Of a stretch of DNA of 64,000 nt, positions 48,895 through 60,377 are shown in pieces. The DNA lies in contig OX485803.1 in NCBI GenBank assembly GCA_950295325.1, forward strand, positions 32,860,001 through 32,924,000. Direction: 5' to 3'. Source of the stretch: Polytrichum commune (lineage: Eukaryota > Streptophyta > Polytrichopsida > Polytrichales > Polytrichaceae). Each line of letters starts with the position of its first letter. Within the stretch, counting starts at the first letter, position 1. The notes beneath the pieces are model-generated. The model was not told the DNA's origin and did no database searches. It saw only the letters and a list, made by a program, of their open reading frames with translations. Both the position numbers and the translations under genes were made by a program.

Positions 48895-49384
48895 TGTGAC
48901 TTACCATTTGAAATGGCCTTTTCATTTTAAAACTGAACTTAAAAGAATGTGCTAATTTCAGATAATATATTTCATGCAATTCAAATCAATGCCTCCCCCT
49001 TTCCAAAAGTAAATTTCTACAAGTATTCACGCTCAAATTTAGCGTAACTAAACATAATTAAGTGCAAGGCCTAAGCCTGATTCGGAGCCTACTTCAATAT
49101 TTTAGATCTAGATCCATGAAAGAAATGTTCGGTTACTACTACCTAGAGAGTCCAAATACATACACTAAATAGTCCTACTAGTGTGGGTAATAGTGGCCAT
49201 TTACCATTTGAAAGGGCCTTTGTCATTCTAAATTACAATTTAATATCAATGTGCTAATTCTAGCTAATTCATTTAGTAAGTTTTTAATCAGTGTCTGACC
49301 CTTCCACAAGTAGCTTTCTACAAGTACTATACACCTCCAAACTAATCAAGCATAATTTACCGTACTTTCAAATGGTAAGTCACA
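48895..49384. mobile_element. TIR element with perfect 19-bp ends, 490 bp
   Basis: TGTGACTTACCATTTGAAA (48,895-48,913) is repeated inverted and perfect at 49,366-49,384. Inside are two direct copies of a block: 48,901-49,035 and 49,203-49,330 share TTACCATTTGAAA-GGCCTTT, TGTGCTAATT, TTCTACAAGTA. A clear target-site duplication is not visible. The superfamily is unassigned. Confidence 0.6.
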
Positions 49385-51198
49385 TATTTATCACCACATA
49401 TTTGATGAGGATTTTTGTCAGCTTTTTTACTTTCAAGCTCATTTACAACTTGATTGACGGTCTCACTTTGGGAATGTAATCCCATGCAATTATTCATTAG
49501 TAAGTGGAGGTGAACATATATATTGGATTTTGGGCCTTAAAGTTGAGATGCATTCAATATGGGTTTTGTGGACAACACAAAATTCAAGAATGCAAGAGCA
49601 TTTTTTTTAAAATTTTTTTTTGTTGAAGTTGAAGTTGAGCGGGTGGGCATCGCTTTTTTTTTTAATTAGGTTTAGAGTTTCTTTTCCCAAGTTGCATGGG
49701 GGCTATGGATCGTAGGCCCCAACCACGATCCCATGAGTACACCCCTCCCCCGAAAAGCTTGATGGGGGTGTTTTAGTGTCCAACCTGCTAGTCCCCCATT
49801 GAGATACGTATTTCACAACATGGACATTTGTCGCTCACTCATCCCAAGTATACCATCTAAGAAACATGAAAGTTGAACACTTAAGTTGTATAAAATAACA
49901 ACGTCAAAATTGGTTGAAGAGTTGTGAACGGGGTTACAAACTTTTAAAATTTTAGAAGTTGTTGTTGAAAATATTTCTATATTGTGTGGTGCATCTTTCA
50001 TGAAAATTGTTTGTTGGGTCTCATTCAATGAATTATGTTTCTCGATTGATTGCGTACATAGAAGATCACTTTTATGAAATGATACAGATATTAGAGTTCA
50101 TAAAGCCAAAAGGCTTATGTGCTTAGAATTACATCAAGATGGTGTCAAAAAGGCCAATTGCCTTGAGTAACAGAGTGCAATGGCCTCCATAAGATATCAG
50201 GGTAATATCAACTTGATGGGCCAATTGAAAAAAAGACTTGAGACTATCTAGTACTACAATTTGAAATAAGAAACATAACATATCTTTAATGGAGTTTTAG
50301 AGGGGACCCTCCATCGCAAAATGTATCTCATTTTCAAGTGCATTCAATGATTTGGCATTATTTTGTATCCCTTGAGTGAAGAATCAATGATTATGCGTTA
50401 GGGTGATGTCAATGATTGCTTCAAGCACAATTCACATTCATAGCTGAAAAAATCCTTGAGGTGAAGATAATATAAATTTTTTCATGTGATTTAATATAAT
50501 CCCTTTCTTATGAGATAGAGGGTGTTCCACTCTTTTAAAACAATAAATCTTTGAATAGCTTTGTATGATAGCATCAAAATGTGGTGTTTGGGTGGTGTTG
50601 GGACGTCTTGTGTTTCCCCATTGTGATATGAAGTTGTTAGTTGCAAAAACACCATGAACTAGGTGTCCGCATATATGCTTTTGGATGAACTCCAATCTAC
50701 CTTAGAAGACAAAATTTTGCTTTTTTAATTTTCCCGTACTCCATCCGGGCTAACATATTGGCAAGCGGCAGGACTCCACTGTGACTTTCAAATGAGAGAT
50801 ATATTTAGTTGTATTCAAAACAACCACAACTTGCATCATGTCCATTATCCTATGTCTATTTAAGTAACCCACTTACAAACATAGATTACAATGTGGGTGG
50901 CAAGTATTTTGATTCAAAAGTGCACAGTTTTCTAGAGAATCTACTACGGATCCATTCACTAATATAATATATTCTCAACGTCCTTTAAAGCTGTTGAGGT
51001 TCCTTTTAGTTTATTTCATTCTAAGAGTGCTAAGGAAGGTGTGCCTTAATCGAACATGGCACCTCTATTTTAAGTGGTATGTGGTTAGGAGTGCATCTAA
51101 GAAATGGACACCAAAAAGGCATGTGTTTAGAAGAGATGGGACTAACAATTGAAAACATGCTAAGCATTATAGTTTAAGTAGTCAACATGATTACGGGG
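49385..51198. other. Intergenic, possible retroelement remnant
   Basis: 49,660-49,800 is GC-richer and resembles 35,700-35,757 (see that entry). No gene is recognised; an 85-residue minus frame at 50,438-50,695 has no known motif. Confidence 0.4.
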
Positions 51199-51390
51199 AC
51201 CTACATGACCACTTAATGATTCTTCACTTTAAATTTGAATAAGATATACATATGAGCTCCAACTTATGAGGAAAGTGGCCATGACTTCGATTTGGATTTG
51301 CTAACCATCTTGTACTTATCATGTGTTTCATATCCTAGAAGAAGTAGGCAAGTTGGAAAAAAATAACCATTTAAGACTCCTATACCATAT
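51199..51390 (+). repeat. Dispersed repeat R1, copy at 51.2 kb
   Basis: Landmarks CTACATGACCACTTAATGAT, TCTTCACTTTAAATTTGAAT, GAGCTCCAACTTATGAG, AAGTGGCCATGACTTCGAT, TTGCTAACCATCTTG, CATATCCTAGAAGAAG and ATAACCATTTAAGACTCC are in the same order as the 32.3 kb copy. Confidence 0.6.
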
Positions 51391-52403
51391 GTGCTTCTCT
51401 ACCCAAAAGTAAAGTTTTACACATCACTCTTCAATCGCTAATTTTCTATATGGTATGAAATAACACACTATGGCTAAGGATACATAGTAGTCATGAAAGG
51501 GGGTTTGATAAGAACCTACCCTAAGAGTCACTGCTAACTCATCCCAATTCAATCTCATTATATTACACTAATTATGGTACACACTAATATATGTAATATC
51601 ACCCTCCTTTATGTCACTCCCCCTCTTACATGCCGAAACCATGTGATATTGTCACAGATACCATATTTGAAGTATCCATTGTGCTACTCTAAATGTCATG
51701 ATGTAGATATTTCTCCACTCAAAGAAGTTACTTCTATTGACAAATGGAATCATATTAAATACATTTATGATTACATTTGATATTACGCACGGCTCAAACT
51801 ATATTTTCTAAGAAACTAGGTGGCAAATAAAGAAGCATACCATCCAATACATGATCTGACAATAATTACCGAGAGACTTGACAAAACCATCGTATTGTTT
51901 TAAAATGCAGTCATTTGGTAATACTTCAAGAATAACCGTCCAAAAATATTGCATGACGATCTTGAATAAGAAATGCTCTTGAACAAAAGATACATCATTT
52001 GCTAACAAGGGACCCAACATTCCTTTCGAAAAGCTTTGAAGAAAAAGATGATGTGACCCTCCCATTTATGCCATAAGAAGCAATAGTTTGTTTTGTACGC
52101 CTTAAGACAAAGTATAAGTGATTATTTTATTTTGAACACTAAGCTCCCATATGGTTTTACATACATGAGAAAATGGGCCACCGAAAGATTTATCAAATTA
52201 CAAGGCAAGGGATATTCATGGGCTAGAACCTGAGTTTCTAAAATGGGTTGCAAGTGATCTAAACCGGGTCAGAACTTGTTTAATCAAGTAATTTAATGAC
52301 TAAGAGACCATTTGCAACCCATTCAGTGGCTAGGGAGGATTTCCTAGCCTCGTAGACTACCAACATTGTTCAAACGATCTTTAAATCCAGCGAAGAAAAC
52401 TCC
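51391..52403. other. Intergenic, unidentified
   Basis: An 85-residue minus frame (51,808-52,065) with VILEVLPNDCILKQYDGFVK looks protein-like but I cannot place it in a family. The rest shows nothing. Confidence 0.3.
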
Positions 52404-53330
52404 ATGAGGAACTACATGACTTGTAATGCTAGGCACAATATTTGGCAAACTCTATGCCTTTGTTTTAGAAAACAAGCTATGTGTTGGGTGGAATTGAAAG
52501 GGGTTAAAGCAAGAGAACAAGAAGGTTCTAGGGAAGGTAAATCTACTTTGGACCACATTCATACATTACGTATTCTAATTGAACGAGAAGTATTTGTAAG
52601 TCAAAGTCTTTATTCTTGTTTTGTTGATTTCAGAAAAAAGCTTATGACATGGTTCCACATGACAAGCTTTGAAAACACATCCAATGACGAGGCATATCAC
52701 TCCACTTAAAACAACCGTAAGAGCCATGTATATCAATTTATGCAAAAATACAAATTAACGGTGACACACATGATGAAGTAATGCCTGACATTGTTGTTAA
52801 AGAAGTATGTCCCTTTTCCCCTACTCTATTCGGCTTGCACATTGATGATTTTGAAACGTATTTGAAGGAGACCAATGGGAATACTTTGTGTTTATTTAAC
52901 ACAAACGTTCTCACTCTCCTTTGCATCGACAATGTCGTTATGCCTTTGTGCCAGAAAAAGAAGAAGACAATGTCGTTATGCCCTCTAAATCTATCCACTT
53001 TAAAGGAAAAAAGCAATAGTTGGAGTCATATGTTGGGAATTCAAATCCTATCTATTCAAGGCTTTGGTGCTTCCAACTTTCACGTATAGCACTAAGAGCT
53101 GGGGAGGTGACTTGAAAGGTGTGTGAGAAGGGCATGAAGATACATATGATGTCTTACGTCAAAGTGCGTTCTTTGACAACCTCCCATAATTTGTTGGCCA
53201 AATTTAGAGATTTTCACATGCTTTTAAGCTAACTAGAGGTTTTAATGGTGACTTGCCCACCTACACTTCTCTTGGTATTTACATCTAGTAGCCTCGCTTT
53301 CTCAACACCTTCCCGAATAAAGATTTGACA
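52404..53330 (+). pseudogene. LINE fragment with reverse transcriptase core
   Basis: The plus strand reads STLDHIHTLRILIEREVFVS then LYSCFVDFRKK (RT 'FVDFRKAFD' block, 52,543-52,640). VVKEVCPFSPTLFGLHIDDF (52,790-52,850) corresponds to the 'G.PLSP.LF...IDDL' block. NVLTLLCIDNVVMPL (about 52,900-52,945) stands where the YADD motif should be, mutated to CIDN. From 52,985 it continues into the region shared with 37,430-37,640 (TCATATGTTGGGA, CTATTCAAGGCTTTGG). Frameshifts and lost catalytic residues show it is dead. Confidence 0.7.
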
Positions 53331-53546
53331 CGTGGATGACAAGGAGCGCCATTTGTATATCAAATAATGCTAAATGGTGCATACATGCATGGGTAGGTGT
53401 GAGTGCACGGCGATAAGAAGTAAGGTCAAATAGTGATTTCATTGAGGAAAATTTAAAGGTTTTGTGTGTATGCTTTAACATATTTTATTGTTATTAGTAT
53501 GGGCTCTCTCACATGTTTTGAGGGTTATATGAAAAAAATTCATATA

Positions 53547-54487
53547 CCGTACGTTAAGGGCAGCTTCGGCACAAAATACTTCTAAAAATAGACGCCGAAA
53601 TTTTTGGAATATTATTGGCATTTTTTGCCGAATATAAAATTAATTATTTTTCAAAATTGCCAAAAGTAAGAAATTTTTACTTCTCACTAGAGTTTTACTT
53701 ACAGTGGAAGCATATGTGAATTTTGAAAGAGAGAAGGTGCTCCTTTTGTAATCAAGCTCACTTACATTAGTCCACAAAGAATATGGGTTAAGAAGTAGCA
53801 AGACTCTAGGTGAGGCTTTTCAAATGTGTTGTACACAAATTTTTGGAGTCCAATTGAGCATAGAAGATGAAGTTTTATAGAATTTTGTCCAACTAACAAA
53901 AGTTGAGAAATCAATCCTTCTTCCACCTCCAACAAGTTTTGTGTCAAAATAAGTCTTTATGCAAAAGATATGGACAAAACATTGCAGCCGTGTAAAGATC
54001 AAAAAATTAAAATGCGTTCATAACAGTTTTTCGGAGCTCATTTGTGCATAGAAGATCAACTTTTTTGGAATTTTGTTGGTCTAAGAAAAGTTTACAAATC
54101 AAGTAATCTTTCACCTCCAACAAATTTTATGTCATTTGAAGACTCTATGCAAATGTTATGCGAGTTATAAAAATGAAGTCTAACTCGGTGCTTCACCTCA
54201 AAGGTTACATATCCCATATGCATTGTTGAACACAACTCCACTCTACTTGCATAAAGCACAGAGCATTCTCTACTCTTCACTCACATCTTACTTGTCATTC
54301 AATCCAAGAGAGATGTACAAGATATAAGCTTAAATAAAAAATAAAAAATGAATTTAAGCTGAATTTTAAAAATTAAAAGAGAAAATTGCTGAAAATATGA
54401 ATATACTATTTTAAGGTGCCGAACACTATTTTTTTACTTTTAATAATTATTCGGCAAGAGAGCGCCGAAGCTGCCCTTAACGTACGG
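53547..54487. mobile_element. TIR element with perfect 24-bp ends, 941 bp, TA duplication
   Basis: CCGTACGTTAAGGGCAGCTT (plus CGGC) at 53,547-53,570 is inverted and perfect at 54,464-54,487. Both ends are flanked by TA (53,545-53,546; 54,488-54,489), which fits a Tc1/mariner-like target. An alternative reading, ends at GGGCAGC inside TTAA, would resemble piggyBac. GCCGAA subterminal motifs recur. Inside, a block repeats in tandem with a period of about 188 bp (GCATAGAAGAT at 53,858 and 54,046). No transposase is evident, so it is non-autonomous. Confidence 0.8.
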
Positions 54488-54489
54488 TA

Positions 54490-54925
54490 CTGAAGTGGGA
54501 AAACTCAGTCATTTTTTCAAAGGACCATATCCCAAGCACTGATAAGGAGACATCTCACAAAGTTCACATTGTATCATATGATCTGTGTGGATGGACATGG
54601 CAATAGAATCGCATTTCATGTCAATAGAAATTCAACATGAATAGAATACGAGGGTTCAACATTCTTGATTCAAAATGGAAACATATGAAGGTTCCGCATG
54701 TGAATTTGTGTGGATAACTAGTCTAAGAACTTAATGCAACTTACAAACATGCCACACACGGTACAAAATATTCTTTGAGAACTTTGGGGTTAACTCGCAT
54801 TTAAGTGAAGTTGGACATAATTTCATAATTTGGACTTTTTGGTTTTTTTAATTTTGTGGACAAATCCGTCAACACACTTATGATATTCCTAATTCTCATG
54901 GGAGATATGTAAATCCTTATTGATA
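54490..54925. other. Intergenic, nothing recognised
   Basis: AT-rich sequence without features between the TIR element and the LINE remnant. Confidence 0.45.
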
Positions 54926-55545
54926 ATTTTTATTTTCTTTTTAAAATTTTATTTTCTTTTGTTTTGTCGTGCACATGCTTCATCGTATATCTACGAATGC
55001 TATAGAGTAATGTTAGAAGAAGAAGAAGAAGAACTCCGGTCTCCGGAGGAGGCCGGAGTGAATAGAGTGATGTTATGGTTTTGTATGTGGTATTCGTTTT
55101 TAAGGTGTTTGGTGTGGTGTGCGTTAAGCACATATTTGGGCACTAGTTGTGACATGAGGTTTCACAAAAGAATGTTATGGCGTGGTCTAATGCAAGTTTT
55201 TTCTATTTTCGTGGATGAGCTATAGTAATGTTTAAATTCATCATTTGTCATTAGGTGTGTTCCGTTGGGCGTGTTATTTGTTTGATTTTGGTTATGTCGT
55301 GTAATAATAGTTTGTGTAGATATTTTAAGGATAGTGTGGGGGTTATCGTTGGTATATTCCTTGCTTGCCGCATCCATTGTGTTTCCAGTAGTGCGGGGAG
55401 GAGGGGGGATTTGTCCATTGTGCTTATGAGATGAGTTCCGCTACTTGTTTTAAGTAGGAACAAGGTTCTTATTCCTATGATAAGGTAGAGTATTGTTGCA
55501 TGAAATTGATAAGTATAAGATGGAGAACATGAAAAACTAATCAAA
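54926..55545 (-). pseudogene. Probable LINE 3' fragment with SINE-like tail
   Basis: Minus-strand frames read LLHDITKIKQITRPTEHT, then TNDEFKHYYSSSTKIEKTCI, then RPRHNILL, resembling the region after RNase H in LINEs of the YADDL type at 41-44 kb. It ends near 55,015-55,065 with CACTCTATTCACTCCGGCC, a stem (CTCCGG/CCGGAG) and a run of TTC units. This tail parallels the 3' end of the SINEs (CACTTTATTCA-GCCGGCC...CCGGAGTTTCTATC). Coding similarity is weak, so the call is tentative. Confidence 0.4.
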
Positions 55546-56117
55546 CAACACCCTCATACCTTTCTCACATATTTAGAGCAAGAGCACGCATTCCCATTAC
55601 AAACACCTCTAAATAATTTAGGGATGCATTTCAATAGAGTAGGCGTCCACACAATCCCAATATCATGAACTCAGAGGTGCTCTCTCCTCTATAAACTCTT
55701 CCGTCCCTTCAAACATGTAATTTATAAAGAGCTTCAACATCCCTATAGGAAAATCAATTATCAATCAACTATCAATATCTCACAATCTTTGACCAAGTTA
55801 AATCTCAACTTCAACTCTTTCCATGTAGAACCTTGTGTACCGCAAATTATGCATTTCGATCATGGGACTGACAACTTAAAGTGATTATCTAGAGTGAACA
55901 TGTGAAACGTATCAGAGAGAATCCTCTCCTCTAAACTAAAGTTGCCCAATTTAGCACCCATTCCTGTTGATGTTTCTTGTATAATGCGTGGTGATGCTCT
56001 CAAACTACAAAATGTAACCACCAACTGAAAGTTGCATGATCCTTTGGTTTTAACTTATGAACTCAATCTGATTCTTTTCAAAAGAAAAAGAAGAAGAAGG
56101 TCAGTCGTGGGCAATGA
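55546..56117. other. Intergenic, nothing recognised
   Basis: AT-rich stretch; an AAGAAAAAGAAGAAGAAGG tract lies at about 56,082-56,100. Confidence 0.45.
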
Positions 56118-56365
56118 ACAAGGAGAACCAACGGCTAGGTGGAGATGAACCGGTTGAGTATGAGAAATTACCGGTCGAAGCTCAAGACTTCATGAGGATT
56201 GCCGATCTTTTGAGAGGAATTTAAAGAATGTCAGTCAAATCGATAAAGAAAAAAAAAGTGAAAGACGTCAACACGGAACCGGTTGGACTTGGAGAACACG
56301 CGGATCTTTTAGCCGAGTATGCCCAAAAATCTCCCCGGACACATGTTTCCTGCACTAAAAATAGA
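56118..56365 (+). repeat. CCGGTT-rich dispersed repeat R2, copy 4
   Basis: AAGGAGAACCAACGGCTAGG, GATGAACCGGTTGAGTATGA, GAAATTACCGGTCGAAGCTC, GACGTCAACACGGAACCGGT, TGCCCAAAAATCTCCCCGGA. This copy keeps most CCGGTT motifs. It aligns with 30,422-30,640 and the reverse of 29,595-29,785. Several frames are open for 60 or so codons but are not shared with the other copies. Confidence 0.7.
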
Positions 56366-57984
56366 AACATCAAAGACTTGGACTTGACTCAGGTGGACTG
56401 GGTAATAAGTTAACTAAGTTAGTGGACTTTGGGTAGAAGGGAGACCGTGACATTCAAATGCAGACATTTCTAGTGGGGACCCATAATAATGGTGGATAAG
56501 GGCATCCCCACCATAGCCACCATACACCCCTCCAATGCACACTCCAAACACAATTTGGGGGGGGGGGGGGGGGCTTGGGGAGTGCTAGGTGAAGCGGCGG
56601 CATTAAAATCAGATGTAAACGGGAGAAATTTGAGTGTATTTGGATTTATGCATGAACTTTAGATAATTTTAACAGTCAATATGATGTAGATTACATAGCA
56701 TAACTACACAAATATGGTGATTGGTGAACATGGAATACAAACATTTAAAGTTGTAGTTGTGGTGTTGTTGCTTTTGCTATTGTCGTTTGATGTTGTTGAC
56801 CTCACAAGTGCACATATCTTATTATCTATGGACAAGTGGTTTGTTCAAATCTCGGGGGGGGGGGGGGGGGGGGTGCACTGCCTCTTATATTTTGCATACA
56901 CGTGCACTCATGGCCTATTTGTCGGGGGGGGGGCTATTTACCTTGCAGAATAGATTATAAGGTATGGTATTCTTCAAAATAAAGGTAAATGCTTGTATTT
57001 TAATACACCCTATCAATAATTATAATTTTCTAGAGGAATCATTTAAGAATACCCTATTTTACTTATACTGCATTTTTTCCCCTATACCCCAAGTAACCAA
57101 TTTTTTGACTATACCCCCATTTTTTTTCTTTCCTCAAAGCCCAATTGTTGTCCTTTTTTTTTCTTACACCTCATTTTTTTTGGTTATGTAAGCAACAAAT
57201 TTTTTCATGAAGGACATTTCTCTTCTTACAACCATGAATTGTGAAGTTTAGCCACGATGCTAAAGTCACATGAACTAAATCAAAAGAAGAAACCTAAGGC
57301 AAAGGCATGCAACTGAAGCATTGTCTTAGACTGTGAAATAAAATTCAAATATGATATAGAAGTCAGTTTGTGTTTAGGAACACAATGTTATTTATGTTTG
57401 CAGAACTTTGAATTTCACAAGGTCTCTCCAAGTCCTATGCTTCCGGAAAGTGTATAAACTCAAACATATATACTTGCAGTTTGCTAACATCCAAGAAATT
57501 TGAAAATGCAATTTGTAAGGGCAACCAAACAAAACTGAAGCTAAACACAAATGAGTAGTGTTCGTGTGCAAATAGCATACAATATTGTACAACAACTGCA
57601 TGCCATGTCCGCAAATCTTGCAACCAAACTTCACCCCATAAATTTGCAACCAATGCAAAATTGAAGCCATAATGAGAACTTGAAATAGACGAAGCACTTC
57701 CCATAAATTCACAAGCACTCCAAACAACAAAGAGAATGAGGCACAAAGCAGTTTGGATTTACACAATTCAAATTAGAATTTAGAGTTAAATAAAGAATTG
57801 TGCATGTTAGGGTTGGAACACATGGACTCTATAAGCAACACAAAACTCCACAACCATGCAAAATAAGAGAAGAAATGACTTACCAATGACGCATTTGGTG
57901 TAGGGGGGAGATCCAAATTTGATCAGTTGCGTGCACAATGTAGTCACACTTTGTGATGTCCATGCAAATCGTCCCAAAACCCTC
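56366..57984. other. Intergenic with long G runs
   Basis: G runs of 17 (56,557-56,573), 20 (56,854-56,873) and 10 (56,924-56,933) bases occur within 400 bp. Overlapping minus frames at 57,392-57,766 are hydrophobic-rich without a known motif and may be chance. Confidence 0.5.
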
Positions 57985-58310
57985 CTAAATGTAGTGCAAC
58001 TCCTCTAACTCCGCAGTCGACAAGTTTTCCAGCAGCCACACATGAAGCCTAGTGTTGAGGAGCCCACATGGCAGCTCCCGCGAGTTCCCAAGCAATGCAT
58101 AATGTTGATCAAACGAGGTCTGAAGCAAGTATTCTACTAAACACCATGGCTGAACTAGTTGAGACATGTCCCATCACGCCAATCTGTGAGCCGCGCCTTC
58201 AACGGTTTGCTCAAGGAATGACTCCCAATTGTAGCAGGTTTGGCGAAAACAATCGAACTCCATCATCATAGTGCAAATTCTGTCATTTAGATGAACATGG
58301 CTAAGGTCAT
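57985..58310 (-). pseudogene. Unidentified minus-strand coding-like stretch
   Basis: The minus strand reads HLNDRICTMMMEFDCFRQTC, then YNWESFLEQTVEGAAHRLA, one TGA stop, then a 60-residue run ending ELEELHYI. GC is higher than in the flanks. Codon-like periodicity across about 320 bases suggests a real but broken exon. It may be the 3' continuation of the transposase-like pseudogene at 59,245-63,672, or a separate gene fragment. Family unknown. Confidence 0.35.
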
Positions 58311-59244
58311 CCCAACCGCACTAGCGCACATGTACTCCCTCCGAACTGTGGCAACACCACGTCTCGCAATGGAATCTCCATTGCATCGTGAAGCAAAATT
58401 CTGCTTGCAGCCAATCAATCTAGCACCACAAAAACAAATAATTACATCCCCAAAAGTGTGGAAAAATGTGCAGCATTTGTTAAACTTTAATATTTGAAAA
58501 CTAATACTTCTTACTATATCTCTATTGCCACTTTCAACTAAAGAACTAGTTCTACAGAGACTTCTATGATAAAATTCCAGTTCACTGTTAGTAAAGGAGA
58601 AATTCTCTCACCGCTACTCAAGAAATTGTTGAAGGAGCTCGATTGGGGAGGATTAGGATAGACATATGAAGGAAAATCGCAACAAAATAGAAGCCTACAC
58701 ATGAGCGCTTTAGGCTGTCCACGAACTCTAGCAAGAAAACAACGCCAAACCTTGTGAGGAAGTCACTGAGTGCTCACCACTTATACTCTCGTTGCTTAGA
58801 AAAATGATTCATTTGGGGGGCATCGCCTCAATTGAAACACCATCTATAATGCATGCAACTTTCACAAACACTAACACATGCAAGGATCCCCCCCTCATGC
58901 ACAAATATGCTACAAAAATATAAATCTATTGATTATGCATCTAATGACAAATAAATTCACCCATTCACCTTATGAAAACGTGGATTTCATAATCTTTTCC
59001 TTTGTAAATTTATTATGCAATTTAAATTTGATTTGAGACGCATATTTACTCACAAATCTTGTAATTAACAGTTACAAATGTGAAATATTAAAAAAAAAAT
59101 TCACACTACCATACAACAAGTTGGTCTGATCATGCACATTAAAAGCCACATTCAATACAACCATACCATGAGATTAAAAAATAAGATTTCAATTAACTTG
59201 GCAAGAACTCCACATGTGTCACCAAGCAAAAGAGAATGAAAAAA
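58311..59244. other. Non-coding stretch downstream of the transposase-like pseudogene
   Basis: No coding content is recognised. It could be an intron or 3' region of the pseudogene on the minus strand. Confidence 0.35.
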
Positions 59245-60247
59245 CTACCTTTGGTAACTGACAAATTCAGCCAAAGAATTTAAATCAACTTCATCAAGTG
59301 TGTAAATTTTGGGAGCTGTTGAATATGACAAAGAAACTGTAGAGATGATTGCATCCACATCAATCCGAACACAATTGCTTTCCACATACCTATACTTGTT
59401 GCGGCATGGATGCTTTTGAAACCAATGTAGGTAGACCATTGCAATTGGCAAAATAGATTCCTTGTCTTTTTTTTGAACTACCCTCTTCATTAAGTCAATT
59501 GGCTGCCTACAAATGCCCCACTTGCTACCCACCTTCATCTTGATTTTCTGCACCCGTCCTATATAAAACATGCCATTGGTTAATCCTGAATTGATAGTAG
59601 TAGGCCTACCCCTGGGTTTTTTTCTAGTTGCCCTCACTGTAAATGTAGAACCTTGCATGTCTTTAAAGTAGACACCAACATCAAACCCTAGACCTAGCAA
59701 CATAGACATGGTGGATGATGATGTAGTAAGGTAGTCATCGGAGTTATTGTGATAAATAGAATTTTTCATGTGAGTTAGCCTATCCTTGGATAGATATGGA
59801 TTTCCATTTAACTGGCTAACTAGCGTGGATTTGTAACGGAACGACCTTGGAATGTGACTATTGGGAGAACTTGGAAGACGGTGGACTGCTAGAAACTTGT
59901 TGCTCCTGCTCGCTGAGTAGCTCCACAAAAACATGCCAAGTCTTTTCCTCCAAGGCGTGCAACGTGGCCAAATCATCCCCGTGAATGTCATCTTCAAGGA
60001 CCTCATTAAGGTTAGAATGAACCCTTGTTTCTAGTTCAAAATCTGGGCAACTCTCCAATCTTGCATGCTCGCATTTAACATCTCCATCCAATCCAGGTTG
60101 CGGCGTGCGTGAAGGCTGGTAAGCCAAATGAGAAGGGTCATGCTTTTCCAACTTCCAAGGTGAGACAAACCACACTTTGTTAGTAGTTGAAGCTTGATTG
60201 GATGGTGCCATGTTTATAATTCGAAGCATGATTAGTGCTTCCTTCAA
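59245..60247 (-). pseudogene. Transposase-like element: C-terminal part
   Basis: A 129-residue frame (60,247-59,858) reads SNQASTTNKVWFVSPWKLEK and an acidic stretch EDDIHGDDLATLHALEEKTW. After a frameshift near 59,870 a 253-residue frame carries FRYKSTLVSQLNGNPYLSKD, DDYLTTSSSTMSMLLGLGFD, VGVYFKDMQGSTFTVRATRK, KPRGRPT, GMFYIGRVQKIKMKVGSKWG and ends VDLNSLAEFVSYQR. KKPRGRP is an AT-hook-like motif. This is the least damaged section of the element; whether it belongs to the same protein as the core is inferred from order, strand and spacing. Confidence 0.5.
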
Positions 60248-60377
60248 TCTTTTTTTCTAAGTTGCAAGAATTTCCACGTTGGTTGCAATCAATGAGTAGT
60301 CCGTTAAATTAGCTTCATTGTCCCCCCACTTGGACTGGATGCAAAGACAACCAGACATTCTCCATTTTATTATGGAT

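Noticed and set aside
51808-52065. 85-residue minus ORF that looks protein-like
   Set aside because: I could not tie it to a family, and no neighbouring segment extends it.
57392-57766. 124-residue minus ORF, hydrophobic
   Set aside because: A second frame is open over the same bases, no motif is visible and no flanking gene signals are seen; most likely chance.
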